DNA from: a bacterium
GTDB taxonomy: Bacteria > Planctomycetota > Planctomycetia > Pirellulales > Pirellulaceae
Assembly (NCBI GenBank): GCA_030430075.1
Contig: JAUIGN010000005.1
Span: forward strand, 299,962 to 363,961
Direction: 5' to 3'
Length of the DNA: 64,000 nucleotides
Made by a program: the position numbers and the translations under genes. Below, in pieces: positions 42,400-55,698 of the stretch (within the stretch, counting starts at the first letter, position 1; every line of letters begins with the position of its first letter). The notes under the pieces were generated by a model. It worked only from the letters and a program-made list of their open reading frames with translations. It was not told the origin of the DNA and searched no databases.

Positions 42400-42740
42400 T
42401 CATGCTCGGCGGCCTTCCCCACTTCCTGTTCGGCGCGTGCGCCCCACTTTCTGTCCGGCGCGGGCCTCCACCTCCTGTTCGGCGCGGGTCTCCGACCCCG
42501 CCGAAACCGCCGACCGTAGGTCTCCATCGTCCCGCGGTTCTTCACGCTGTCGATGCGCGCGGTTGGTTGCGGGGAGACCTTACGGTCGGGGCGAGTGCGG
42601 GGTCAGAGACCCGCGCACAACAACTCAGAGACCCGCGCACAACAACTCGGAGACCCGCGGACAGCAATTCGGAGACCCGCGCCCAACAACTCGGAGACCC
42701 GCGCACTACAATTCGGCGACCCGCACGCAACAATACAGTG
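42400..42740. repeat. Intergenic repeat locus C: 46-bp core flanked by opposed tandem arrays
   Basis: The core is 42480-42525, with one base different from loci A and B. To its left are three 25-bp units in one orientation (cacttcctgttcggcgcg type). To its right, in the opposite orientation, six exact 22-bp units start at 42608, 42630, 42652, 42674, 42696 and 42718 (gacccgcgcacaacaactc type). The arrays face each other around a half-core remnant at ~42573-42606. No gene is supported between 42238 and 42825. Confidence 0.85.
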
Positions 42741-42825
42741 TCCCCGCGACCAACAACCCACTCACAGCAAGTCGCTGGGTCGCAATCGTGTGCCGCGAAC
42801 TTTCGCCAGTTTCGAGGCTTCGGGC

Positions 42826-45174
42826 TCACGACACGATGATGCGGAAGTTGATGCGGTCCATGGCTTCGTCTCCGTTGGAAATCGAGAGGTCCCAATGATC
42901 GGGGCCTGCGACCGACCAGTCGTCCGAAGCAGCCAGCCGTACCTGGTAGGCTCCGGATTGGGTCACGGCGTCAAACGCATAGAGTCCGTCCGAGTCGGTC
43001 CGTGTGGAGGCGAGCAGGTTCCCTTCGCGATCCAGCAGTTCGACCAGAATTCCCTCGGCAGGGTTGCCGGGCCGCGGATCGCGTGGCGGCTGCCCGGGAG
43101 GCCGCTGTCCGGCCGCTGGTGAATCATTTGTCTGGCGGTCGCGCTGAACGTTATCCGGGCCATCCCGTTCCGGGCTGGTCGCGGCCGGTTGGTCGCCGGC
43201 CGGGCGCGGTGGCGGTGCCGCTTCGGCGACGACTCTGCCGGAGATTGCGGGGGCAAAGTAGAACACGTTCGCTTGCATCGTGTCGACGCTGGTGTTGCGG
43301 CTGATGATGTCACCCAACGTCGTGTTTTCGACCTCGCGCAGCAAGCGGCCATCCATGGTGTTGGCATAGAAGAGGCGGTCTCCGTCACGCAGCCGCTCGA
43401 ACTGGTCGGCGATGATGGCAGTTGCCGTCTGGCCCAGCGATCCGTTGTCGGTGTGATCTTCGGCCATCAAGCCGACCCACAGGTCGATGTTGTTCACATC
43501 GCCGTAGAGGGCTGCCAGGTTTGCCTGCACGTTTCCGTCCCTGGTGATCTCTGCGAACGACTCGATCGGGTCAAGCCCATAAGCGACCCGAGTCGAATTG
43601 TAATCGGCCAGCCCATGATCCCGCCCCCGCTGAATGTTGAGCGAGACCAGGTCCAATCCGCCGCTGCCCGGTGCGCCGAAGAGGAAATTGCGGAGGCTGT
43701 CCACAACTTGGAGATCGACTTCCTGCGATTGGGTCGACGCGGCGTACTTGAGAAACGGCTCAATTCCCGTGTCTTCGAGCATTTGCGGGGTGAAGAATGC
43801 ATTCGCCAGCGAGATCGGATCGTCCATCTCCTCACCATCGTTGCCGACCAGGCGGAATTCGTCATTTAGGGTGGAATGACCGAAGCGGAAGGCGGCCGTG
43901 GAGAACTCATTGGCGATGGACGGGTTAACGCTGGGGTCGTACCCGCGGTACCTGGAGAGGGCATCCTCGCCCAGCAGGGCCGGCAGGTACTCGTTGTAGG
44001 TGATCGACTGCAGTTCGGCGATCACAATCGCCCTGGCCGCTTGAAAGATGTCTTCGTCTTCCAGGGCCGGGTTCGCTGCCGAGATCTCATCTGCAAGGCG
44101 ATTATGCTCGCGAACGAACAACGCATGCATCGACGTCAGCACGACGTTCTCGGCGGCGCGGACGTCGCCTGCCAGGATGCCGTTCTCGTCGCTCGGCAAC
44201 AAGCCGTCGTCCGAGATCAAGAGGCGGCCTCCGGAGAATTCTCGCAAGGCGTCGGACGTTACCTGGTCGCTTCCATAAACCTGGGATCCGTCGACCCAGG
44301 CGGTGATCGAATTGACCTGTTCGGCCGGATTCTCCATGGACGTTCCTGTCCCGTCCGCGACCGCCGATCGCGTCAGATGAATGGTTGCCTGACCCGTATC
44401 GAAGGGATCGAAGTACGGATCACCGCTTGGCACTTCGATGTCAAACGAGACGGCTTCCGCCGGGTCCGCCGGTTCCAGCGACAGGTCGATGTCGTGATCG
44501 AGAAACTGCCCCCAGGCGAACACATAGGAGCTCAAGTTGCGTTCGCTGGTGACGCCGCCCGGCAAGGTGGCCGAGAGCGTGTTGCTGATCACGCGGGCAC
44601 TCGGGCGATCCTCTCCGGCCGGGGTGGAAATGCCGTTGGCATAATCGTTCTCGGCGACCCGCAAGAGCTGCGTGCCGGTTGCGCCGAGTGTCGGATTGTC
44701 CAGGTTGTTTCCAGTCCCGTCGAGCGAGCGGACTTCCGCTGTCGGAGGACGCGATGGACGCCCGACGGGCGAAGCAGCGCCGTCTTGTGCTGCCGGTCCA
44801 TCGCCTGCCGCGTCGTCGCCGCTCGGGCGACGGTTGAGCCGATTGATGACGATCAGGGCATCGAGGGGCGATTCCTGGCCGTCGTTGTTGACGTCGGTCA
44901 TTCGCGGCGTATCGGCGGATTGAGAATCACCGGCTGCGTCGGCCGTCCCAGCCGCTTGCCGGTTCATCCCGTTGACAATCGTCAAGACGTCATGCGGCGT
45001 GACGATCCCATCCTGGTTGACGTCTGCGGGCAGATCCGCGTTGTGGAAAATGTTGGCGGCCAGCAACTGCCGGGTCTCGAGGACTTCGGCGCGGAGTTCT
45101 CGTTGCATCTTGCGGCGGCTCTGCCGACTGGCCGGTCGAGGACGTCCGATCCAACGGTTCCAGAATCGTGTCAT
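42826..45174 (-). CDS. Animal-type haem peroxidase with LEPR-XLL-like motif, dockerin-type repeats and C-terminal beta domain
   Basis: A 782-residue protein started at ATG 45174 behind AGGTAAG. Order: an N-terminal LEPR-XLL-like motif (EVLETRQLLA, ~30-39); two dockerin-type calcium motifs (DVNQDGIVTPHD, ~51-62, and DVNNDGQESPLD); a peroxidase domain with the distal-site motif FAWGQFLDHDIDL, the proximal-His region AFRFGHSTL and the signature NIQRGRDHGLADYN; then a Pro/Arg-rich linker and a beta-sandwich (EGILVELLDREGNLLAST) like SdrD-B/Cna-B repeats. It is exported. It probably generates or uses peroxide at the cell surface; its halide or organic substrate is unknown. Confidence 0.92.
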   Translation of the reverse strand: MTRFWNRWIGRPRPASRQSRRKMQRELRAEVLETRQLLAANIFHNADLPADVNQDGIVTPHDVLTIVNGMNRQAAGTADAAGDSQSADTPRMTDVNNDGQESPLDALIVINRLNRRPSGDDAAGDGPAAQDGAASPVGRPSRPPTAEVRSLDGTGNNLDNPTLGATGTQLLRVAENDYANGISTPAGEDRPSARVISNTLSATLPGGVTSERNLSSYVFAWGQFLDHDIDLSLEPADPAEAVSFDIEVPSGDPYFDPFDTGQATIHLTRSAVADGTGTSMENPAEQVNSITAWVDGSQVYGSDQVTSDALREFSGGRLLISDDGLLPSDENGILAGDVRAAENVVLTSMHALFVREHNRLADEISAANPALEDEDIFQAARAIVIAELQSITYNEYLPALLGEDALSRYRGYDPSVNPSIANEFSTAAFRFGHSTLNDEFRLVGNDGEEMDDPISLANAFFTPQMLEDTGIEPFLKYAASTQSQEVDLQVVDSLRNFLFGAPGSGGLDLVSLNIQRGRDHGLADYNSTRVAYGLDPIESFAEITRDGNVQANLAALYGDVNNIDLWVGLMAEDHTDNGSLGQTATAIIADQFERLRDGDRLFYANTMDGRLLREVENTTLGDIISRNTSVDTMQANVFYFAPAISGRVVAEAAPPPRPAGDQPAATSPERDGPDNVQRDRQTNDSPAAGQRPPGQPPRDPRPGNPAEGILVELLDREGNLLASTRTDSDGLYAFDAVTQSGAYQVRLAASDDWSVAGPDHWDLSISNGDEAMDRINFRIIVS

Positions 45175-45635
45175 GGTCTTACCTGCGAGAGAACATAGAG
45201 TCGGGCCGGGGAAACCACCCAGCGACCCGCCGCGGCGCGTCGCTATCGGTCTATCCATTCGGGATGAGAATTTCCTGCTGTTGTCACGCGGCCGATTGAA
45301 AAATTTCCAGAGAATGCAACTCGACGGCGAAAGCGGAGTCCAGGAATATAGGCAGGAACCTGTGACGGTGTAATGCCCCGTTGAACGTCAGCGCCTTGCG
45401 TGATGACATGCACGTACGGTGTGCGCAAGTCTCGGGCACAAACCGGGCTTTGGCAGGGGCGTGTTGGTGGCCTGTGGATCCGGCTTGACGGCGGGCACCG
45501 CTGGCGTGACGGGGGGTTGCGACGGTTTCTGCCAGGGGCGAAAATTTCGGCGGTTGGCAAAGTTCGCATCCCTAATCGAAGCGGGGCACTTCCGATGGAA
45601 GCCGTTTCGGTTGCACTCACCAGCGGAGGTTAGCG
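45175..45635. other. Divergent intergenic region between two peroxidase genes
   Basis: A 461-bp gap from which two haem peroxidase genes are transcribed in opposite directions. It must contain both promoters. I find no convincing sigma70-type pair or palindromic operator by eye. Confidence 0.5.
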
Positions 45636-47162
45636 ATGGCAGGTTGCCCGATTCATCACCATGGTGTGACCAAGGCACGCGGCTGTTCCCACGTCGCGGT
45701 GTCCAGCTTCAGCAAGCTGTTTCCGGGATTGGATGGCGTGGTCCTCAGCGAAGAGGAAGCGGCCATTCTGGGCGGCCCGGGCGGATTGATGCACGACTAC
45801 GACGGCTCGTCCTCCGATTCGAACATCGGCGCGGGGTACACCTTCTTCGCTCAATTTATCGATCACGATATTACGTTGGACACGACCTCGGGATTGCGGG
45901 ACGCCCCCAAGTCGGACGAGGAGATCGGCGAACTTCCCAATATCCGCTCGGCGAGCCTGGACTTGGATTGCGTCTACGGTTTCGGGCCCGAGGGCAGTCC
46001 CCATATTTATGATGCCGACCGGCCGGGACGCCTGGCGATCAACCCCAACGGTTACGACCTGGCCCGCTCACCCAGCGGTACGGCGCTGATCGGCGATCCC
46101 CGCAACGACGAAAACATCTTCGTTTCGCAGATGCAATTGCTGATGCATCGCTTTCACAACAAACTTTACAACGAACGGGTTTACCAGGAATCGACCAGCG
46201 AACCGTTCGCCCGCTTCGAGGCGGCACAGCAGCAGACGCGCTACCACTACCAGTGGCTCGTGCTGTTTGACTTTTTGAAGCGACTCTGCGATCGCGAGGT
46301 CTACAAATTCGCAGCCTCGCTCCTGCTCAAGCACGATGACGCTTTTCCGTTCTTTTTCCATCCCGACGCGCATCACGGGCTGACGATGCCGGTGGAGTTC
46401 TCCGTGGCCGCCTACCGGGTGGGCCACACGATGGTTCGCTCGGTTTACGCGGTCAACGACGCGAACCTGGATGTCGAATTGTTTGACGAGCGGTTCGGCA
46501 CGCTGGGATTCAGTAGTTACCCGGAAGACCTGGTCGTCGACTGGAGCTATCTGCTGCCTGTCCGCGATTGCGTTCAGCCGCGAATGAGTCGAGCCATCGA
46601 TCCGTTGCTGGCCGACGAAATCCAGAACTTGCCCCGACCGGTCGTTTCCAGCAACAACCCACACGACCGCGCACTGGCCTTCCGGAATCTGATGCGCGGC
46701 AACGCCCTGAGCCTCCCGTCCGGTCAGGCGGTGGCGGAAGCGCTGCAAGACAAGGGGTATCCCGTCGAGTCGCCGTTCGATCTGGAATTGAATGACGTGC
46801 CAGGCTGGGACAAGCTCAGCGCGATCGATCGCGGAGACCTGCCCAAGCTGTGTGAAGCGACTCCCCTGTTCTATTACATTCTCCGCGAATCGCAGCTCGC
46901 CAACGATGGCCAGCGGCTCGGCCCGGTCGGATCGGCCATCTTGATGGAGGTCTTCGGCGGGATGCTCGCACACTGCTCGACGAGCTTCCTGAAGGAAGAG
47001 AAATGGAACCCGGACCCCTGTGTCTCCAAGGAGAAGAAACGCTGGTGGCACGACCACTACAAGGATGGATTCAAGCGCAAGTCGCTGATCGAGAAAGATG
47101 ACTACTACCCGTTCGACCTGGCCGACGTGGTGCGGTTCGTGGAAGGGGACGGCGACGGCTAA
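45636..47162 (+). CDS. Animal-type haem peroxidase, cytoplasmic form
   Basis: A 508-residue protein behind GGAGG. No signal peptide is seen; the N-terminus MAGCPIHHHGV is His/Cys-rich. Motifs are FFAQFIDHDITLD (distal His), SVAAYRVGHTMVRSVY (proximal His) and RNLMRGNALSLPSGQAVA. It belongs to a different branch of the animal-haem-peroxidase superfamily from its divergent neighbour, which is exported and carries dockerin-type repeats. A distal Asp-His-Asp and the Arg in AAYRVGH support catalysis. Substrate is unknown. Confidence 0.92.
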   Translation: MAGCPIHHHGVTKARGCSHVAVSSFSKLFPGLDGVVLSEEEAAILGGPGGLMHDYDGSSSDSNIGAGYTFFAQFIDHDITLDTTSGLRDAPKSDEEIGELPNIRSASLDLDCVYGFGPEGSPHIYDADRPGRLAINPNGYDLARSPSGTALIGDPRNDENIFVSQMQLLMHRFHNKLYNERVYQESTSEPFARFEAAQQQTRYHYQWLVLFDFLKRLCDREVYKFAASLLLKHDDAFPFFFHPDAHHGLTMPVEFSVAAYRVGHTMVRSVYAVNDANLDVELFDERFGTLGFSSYPEDLVVDWSYLLPVRDCVQPRMSRAIDPLLADEIQNLPRPVVSSNNPHDRALAFRNLMRGNALSLPSGQAVAEALQDKGYPVESPFDLELNDVPGWDKLSAIDRGDLPKLCEATPLFYYILRESQLANDGQRLGPVGSAILMEVFGGMLAHCSTSFLKEEKWNPDPCVSKEKKRWWHDHYKDGFKRKSLIEKDDYYPFDLADVVRFVEGDGDG

Positions 47163-47554
47163 GATGGCGTCTCGTTTGGGCGGGAGCGGCCGCCGAGGCA
47201 AATTGCCGGCAAGACTACCGATGCGCTCGATGTGCGGCGCGCGTCTCGGCTTCGGTGCACCGTAGCGAGCTCGATACCAATCATCGGTCAGGCGGGGGCG
47301 GTCGCACTGGCACCCAACGCCGGGAACGAAGCGCGGGTCGCCCGAGAATCCGGGCAATCAACGCTGCCTGTGCCGATTTTTCCCGCCTCGCCGGCCTCTC
47401 TCTCTCCAGCCAATCCCGTTTGCCCAATCGCTACGTTCCCATCGCGACGACGAGGATCGCGCGCCCGGGTGCACTTCACGGTTGTGCGACAACGGTGGGG
47501 CGCCGATATCTCCTTCTAACGGAAGGAATTCTCGGTACTTGAGCAGGGCCTACC

Positions 47555-48337
47555 ATGCGCAGTCTGAAGTCGGTGCGATCTGCCGTTTGTCTCGTCCTCA
47601 TCGCCGGCTGGTGTTCGTCCGCGGCGGCCCAGGAGGACCACATCGAAACCGACCGCGACTCATTCACGCGCTCGCCCAGGATTGTGGCCCCGGGGCGTTT
47701 TGTGGTTGAGGGGTCTCACACGTTTCTTGACCAGGCGGCCGAGTTTGAGGGGCATTTGTACCCGGACTTCCTGGCCAGGTACGGACTTTCCGATGTCCTC
47801 GAATTGCGACTGGGTTGGACCTACGAGGTTGGCAAGAATCACCACCTTGCGCCAGTTGGTGGAGAACGTGTTGAGGAGGGATTGGTGAACTACGGGGCCA
47901 AAGTCTTCTTGACGGAGGCTGAGGGATGGTTGCCTGACAGTTCGCTGATCGTGTCGGGCTACACACCAACCAGCGGTGAATCGAATGATACTGATTTCTC
48001 CTTCGAGTATGCGTTTGGCTGGGAGTGGGGTGAAGGCTGGGAGATCGATGCCGGGATCCGCTGGTTCTCTCTGGCCGAAGAGGAGGATCACTTCTCTGAA
48101 TGGGCGCCATCGATCGTGTTGAAGGCCCCGTTGTGCAGCGAGCGGTGGAATGCGCATGTCGAGTACTTTAGTCAGCACAGCATCGATCGGGAAGAAGATT
48201 ACCAGCTGCACTATATCGGACCCGGGGCGCACTACCTGATTACACCCAATATTGAGATTGGGGCGAGAGTTTTCTGGGGACTGTCAGATCAATCGGCTGA
48301 GTTCGTCAGCAACGCCGGCATGGGGGTGCGGTTCTAG
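47555..48337 (+). CDS. Putative outer-membrane beta-barrel protein (phenol-degradation MetA-like)
   Basis: A 260-residue protein with signal peptide (VCLVLIAGWCSSAAAQ). The mature start IETDRDSFTRSP and the repeating amphipathic strands (WEIDAGIRWFSLAE, WNAHVEYFSQHS, IEIGARVFWGLSD) ending in GMGVRF, a terminal Phe, fit a small outer-membrane barrel like those annotated as MetA-pathway phenol-degradation proteins. That family name says little about function. The 392-bp gap before it holds nothing I can support. Confidence 0.75.
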   Translation: MRSLKSVRSAVCLVLIAGWCSSAAAQEDHIETDRDSFTRSPRIVAPGRFVVEGSHTFLDQAAEFEGHLYPDFLARYGLSDVLELRLGWTYEVGKNHHLAPVGGERVEEGLVNYGAKVFLTEAEGWLPDSSLIVSGYTPTSGESNDTDFSFEYAFGWEWGEGWEIDAGIRWFSLAEEEDHFSEWAPSIVLKAPLCSERWNAHVEYFSQHSIDREEDYQLHYIGPGAHYLITPNIEIGARVFWGLSDQSAEFVSNAGMGVRF

Positions 48338-48489
48338 GTCGCGCTTCCACCAGGGCCGGCTCGACGCTCCCACGCAGGGAACATGCGAACCCCAGACCTG
48401 AAATTTCTGCCCGCCTTCAGGCTGGCTGTTCTCACTTTCTCCATGCGCTTACACCCTTTCTTCGAATCGCCCGCACTGTCGGCAATCGC

Positions 48490-49515
48490 ATGATCGACCT
48501 GCTCGCATCCCCTGCCCTTCACTGCCCGCCGAGGGATCCGGGTGTCCGGTGGACCAGCGAGGGGATCGCGATTGACGCGCCGCCTGATAACGATCTCGAT
48601 CCTGCCCCTGACGCGCGGTGGCCGGTGGAAGCGGTGCGGACCGGCCGGTGCGGCGCTGTCTCGCCGCGTGTGGTGGCGCTGGCCGAGGGTGGTTACCGAC
48701 TGTATTACACGCAGATCCTGCCGCGTGCCGGCTTCCCGGCGGGTGCGAACGACTACGACAACGCGACAACGCGGATCCTCAGCGCGACCTCGGCCGATGG
48801 GACGACCTGGAATCCGGAGCCCGGCGTCCGGCTTTCTCCGTGGGATGGTGGTGCCGGCGATTTTCGGGTCGTCTCGTCCGAAGTGGTCCCGGTGCCCGGA
48901 CAAAGGGGCAAGCTGAGGATGTACTTTGAATGCTGCCCAGGTCCACAGACGCAGCAGAACGCGATTCGCAGCGCACTTTCAGCAGACGGTTTGAGTTGGT
49001 CGGTCGAGCACGGTAACCGAATGGAAGTGGCAGGAAGCAACGTGTCTGCCCCTCGCATCCTGTCCCTTGACGATGGAAGGTGCAGGCTTTACTACCATGA
49101 GCGACATCGTGGCATCATGAGTGCTGTGTCTCACGACGGCCTCACGTTTGAGATCGAAGCCGGAATCCGCGTTGCTGCGGGCGGATCTCATGATCGCCTG
49201 ACGGCGTTCGCTCCCGAAATCATTCGCCTGCCCGCAGGCGGGTTTCGCATGTACTACGCAGGCTACAGCGACGTGAATCAGGCCGACATCTTGACGGCAG
49301 TTTCGCGCGATGGCCTGCATTGGGAGAAGGTTGGCCAGCCGGTGCTTTCACCAGGATCCAGGGCTTGGGACGCGGCCAAGTGTTCGGAAATGTGTGTCCT
49401 CTGGGATGCTCGCAACCCTGCCGGCGGATTTCGAATGCTCTACGAAGCCTGCGATGGTTCGGCGCCCGATCAACGAGGCGTATGGCGGATCGCATCCGCA
49501 GTTAGCTCGCCATGA
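48490..49515 (+). CDS. Glycosidase-like five-bladed propeller protein
   Basis: A 341-residue protein without signal peptide. It consists of repeated blades with a (R/K)xYY + SxDGxxW pattern: GGYRLYYTQ, SADGTTWNPE, KLRMYFECCP, SADGLSWSVE, CRLYYHERHR, SHDGLTFEIE, GFRMYYAGYS, SRDGLHWEKV. This is the GH32/43-superfamily propeller layout. Catalytic acidic residues cannot be assigned with confidence, so it may be a glycosidase or a binding protein. Confidence 0.75.
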   Translation: MIDLLASPALHCPPRDPGVRWTSEGIAIDAPPDNDLDPAPDARWPVEAVRTGRCGAVSPRVVALAEGGYRLYYTQILPRAGFPAGANDYDNATTRILSATSADGTTWNPEPGVRLSPWDGGAGDFRVVSSEVVPVPGQRGKLRMYFECCPGPQTQQNAIRSALSADGLSWSVEHGNRMEVAGSNVSAPRILSLDDGRCRLYYHERHRGIMSAVSHDGLTFEIEAGIRVAAGGSHDRLTAFAPEIIRLPAGGFRMYYAGYSDVNQADILTAVSRDGLHWEKVGQPVLSPGSRAWDAAKCSEMCVLWDARNPAGGFRMLYEACDGSAPDQRGVWRIASAVSSP

Positions 49516-49613
49516 AGCGAACTGCCGGGGCCGCCGCGGGTTCATCAACCGTTGAGTTCAGGTGGTCATCTGCATGAAGCAATGCCAAGTTCCCCGACTC
49601 CGCAAATCCGTAG

Positions 49614-49630
49614 GTCATGCTTGGCATGAC
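49614..49630. repeat. REP-like palindrome, copy with TTG loop
   Basis: GTCATGC-ttg-GCATGAC, a perfect 7-bp stem preceded by 'gtag' as in the other copies. The rest of the 49516-49821 gap has no gene. Confidence 0.8.
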
Positions 49631-49821
49631 ATTCCGAACTTCCCTCGTTTCCTGGCTGCAATGCCGTTCAATTGGATTTCGTAAGTCGTTGTTTGCCAAC
49701 CATGATCGCGGGAACATTGCGGTTGCCCGGTGGAATCGTGCCGTGTTGTCCGTCGACATGTCGAGGGCGCCATCGCGTGATTCGAATTGAGCCGCCATGG
49801 GGCCGGCAGCGAGACGTGACG

Positions 49822-53137
<3,316 letters not shown>

Positions 53138-53145
<8 letters not shown>

Positions 53146-54277
53146 CGTGCGTCCCGTCGTCGCCCCTGTCGGGCGGATCCGCGTTGGCGTTGATGACAAC
53201 GTGCTCGCCGGCTTTCAAGCCACTTAGCACTTCGATCCTCCCAGGCATTCCCAGCCGGCCCGTCTTGATAAACCGCCGCTCGATCCGTTCGTCATCGGTG
53301 ACGACATCGACAAACTCGAGTTGTCCGACCGTGCGGACCGCATTCTTTGCCAGGCAGAGGTGACGCCGTTGTCCCGCCGGAATGCGCAGCCGACCAAACA
53401 TTCCCTCAAACAGGTCGTCTGAACGGGGAATACTTGCCTTGACGAGGAATGACCGGCTGGGCGCGTCGGCTTGGGGGACAATTTCGTCAATCGTTGATTC
53501 AACTTCCCGGTTCAATGCATCAATCGCCACATTCAGTTTATCACCGGGCCGGAGTTGTACGGCCAGGTGTTCCTGCACGGGGGCTTCCAATCGCAACGAA
53601 CTGGCATCATAAAGGACCAGGATCGGTTCACCGGGGCGCGATGTGTCACCGGGCTCAGCCAGGCGATCGACAACCCGGCCACCCCGAGGTGCCACGATGG
53701 TGGCATACGAAAGCATCACCCGGGACTCGGCGATCGCTTGTTCCGCACGAAGTTCCTCGGCGCGTGAGACTTCCAAGAGACGAACTGATGCGTCGAATTC
53801 CGCTTGGGCAACGGCGTTTTGGTCGAGTAATCGTTTGTTGCGTGCATACCGCGATTCGGCTTCCTTGCGTGTGGCGGTGGCGGCGTTCAATGCCTGCTCG
53901 GCTTGCTTGAGTCGAGCCTCAAGGTCCTTGCTGTCAAGTCGAATGAGCACCTCGCCTACCTCGACATGATCACCGGCGGTAACCGTGATCTCTTCGATGG
54001 TGGCCAGCACTTTGGCCGAAACCATCGTGCGGCTGGCGGCTTTAAGCGTACCAACCGCTTCTTCGATGTAGTCCTTGGTGACTTCATGCACAACATCGGT
54101 CTGTTGGTTGGTAAGCCGCGGGCGTTCAGCCGTTGGCGTGTCGGGCGCGATCTTGTGCTCGAACGCTCCAGCCAACCAGGCGATCACCAGCACCAGCCCG
54201 CCGAGGCCCGCCATGAGGGGAGTCGCTTTTCCGAAAAGGCGCCAGGTCACGAGCAACGTATTATGGAACTTGTTCAT
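53138..54277 (-). CDS. RND efflux periplasmic adaptor (membrane fusion protein)
   Basis: A 379-residue protein with one N-terminal membrane anchor (LMAGLGGLVLVIAWLAG), a lipoyl/barrel-sandwich hybrid domain (VSAKVLATIEEITVTAGDHVEVGEVLIRLD), a central coiled-coil hairpin (~115-180) and an MFP beta-barrel, ending LSGLKAGEHVVINAN. It bridges the coupled RND permease to an outer-membrane channel. The start follows GGAG. First main gene of the efflux operon. Confidence 0.95.
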
Positions 54278-54392
54278 GGCCTTGCTCCAATGGGGTCGCC
54301 TTTCGTTGCCAGGATGGAGGCGACTCCTCGCCGGTATCCCGTTCCGTCGTCGTCTCCTCGTTGCGCGGTGACACCGCGCACGACCGGCTCAT

Positions 54393-54464
54393 TCACGTCC
54401 CCACGCCCATTGCGGGCAGGACCCAGCGGTTGAGGACGAACCAGGCGGCGATCAATCCAATCAA
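54393..54464 (-). CDS. Candidate 23-residue single-helix membrane peptide upstream of RND operon
   Basis: A TTG at 54464, with GAGGGG about 7 nt upstream, opens a frame encoding one hydrophobic helix ending in AAWFVLNRWVLPAMGVGT before a TGA. It lies 115 bp upstream of the adaptor gene on the same strand. I have an impression of similar tiny 'LNRWVLP' peptides beside bacterial metal or drug efflux genes, but cannot check this. The non-ATG start and small size keep confidence low. Confidence 0.4.
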   Translation of the reverse strand: MIGLIAAWFVLNRWVLPAMGVGT

Positions 54465-54489
54465 CAGTATCCCCTCTTGCATTTTCATG

Positions 54490-55640
54490 GTTCCCTTCTA
54501 CTGTCCCGTAGTTTGTTCGTGAAATTCAACAATTTGAAAGCCGTGGTTGACGCCAGTTCAGCCGTCCGCGCCGGAAGCGTAACAGAGGATACCGTGTGCA
54601 CACCACGTACCATTAGCCCAAACTAGCCGAGAAGCAATGGGAGGCGACGTGCAATCGGCATGTTTGTCGCCCGTTCACCGATCCAGAGTGGGGATGTGTT
54701 AAGCGGGTCGCGTTAAGCGCTAACCTAACGCCTTAACATTGTGGCTGAACACGGCGTGAACAATGAACGACGTCTTCTGGTTGGCCCGCCATCCGGATCG
54801 GTACAGATCAACCTTCGCATTTCCGAGCGCCATCTTGACCAGGCGAACTCAGTCAGTGGCATGTGACGATGATTGCCGGATTGATCGTCTCGATGGTGAC
54901 GGAGAACGGCACGCATGGCGAAATGCAACTTCATCACAGGACCACGCGGCGGTCAATCTTCGGCTTCCGCCGCTTCCCCGATGTGGACGCTATAACCGCA
55001 CGTGACGGCAAGGCGGCGACGGTCAGGACGCCATGCTGCCTTGGCTGGGGGCTCGTTCGGCAGGCCAATCGTCGACGCCAATCGGCCTGAGAAACGATCC
55101 CAGATATAGGCGTTTACCGACTTCTTGGTCGTCCAGGCCAGACGCGGATGGTCTTGGTCCGGCAACCAGATCGGTCGACCCAAGAATCGCTCACCATGAT
55201 TGCGGTTCCGGTAACGCTGATTGTCGCATCGTCTCGCCGCCGAGCATGGTTACGACGTGCAACTCGCAGAGCCTGATTCCGAGTGGTGGCTGGAAATCCG
55301 TGTGCTGCTCAAGTACAAGCGCGTGACCCATCCGGTACTGGTCGAGTGGGCTGACCGGCTCGCGCAGAAGAACCGCGAGACGCACCGCCCGCCCGCCACC
55401 ACGACTCTCGCTGCTGGCGGCTGCCGTATTCTCCCAGCCCGCCGACGCGTTCATGGCAGCGGCGCCGTGCAACACCCGAGCCACCTACCGTGAGCGGTTC
55501 GGCACTTGCCGCCGGTGAACGTGCCCGGCGATTACCGCCCTAAATCGTCGGCGGGCTCGCGCCCGATCACGGCCATCACCGGGGTCGCCCAATCCTCGCC
55601 GCAAAACCGGCCCTGATTAACCCCCTCAATCGGACGTACT
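54490..55640. other. Gene-poor, apparently decayed region
   Basis: About 1.15 kb with only short overlapping frames. Two stretches look like former coding DNA: the plus-strand frame at 55224-55440 (HGYDVQLAEPDSEWW, LVEWADRLAQKNRETH) and the minus-strand frame at 54953-55183 (NAYIWDRFSGRLASTIGLP). Neither has a recognisable family or a proper start. It marks the boundary between the efflux operon and the accessory region. Confidence 0.5.
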
Positions 55641-55698
55641 ACAATGACACGGACGCAGTACCTGGTTTCTGGCGAATTTCTTCAACGGCGAGCCACCG

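Noticed and set aside
42608..42739. Regular 22-bp repeats that could be read as a CRISPR array
   Set aside because: The units abut without spacers and belong to the dispersed 46-bp-core repeat family; no cas genes are present.
43876..45198. 440-residue plus-strand open frame
   Set aside because: Antisense to the dockerin-type-repeat peroxidase, whose motifs are unambiguous.
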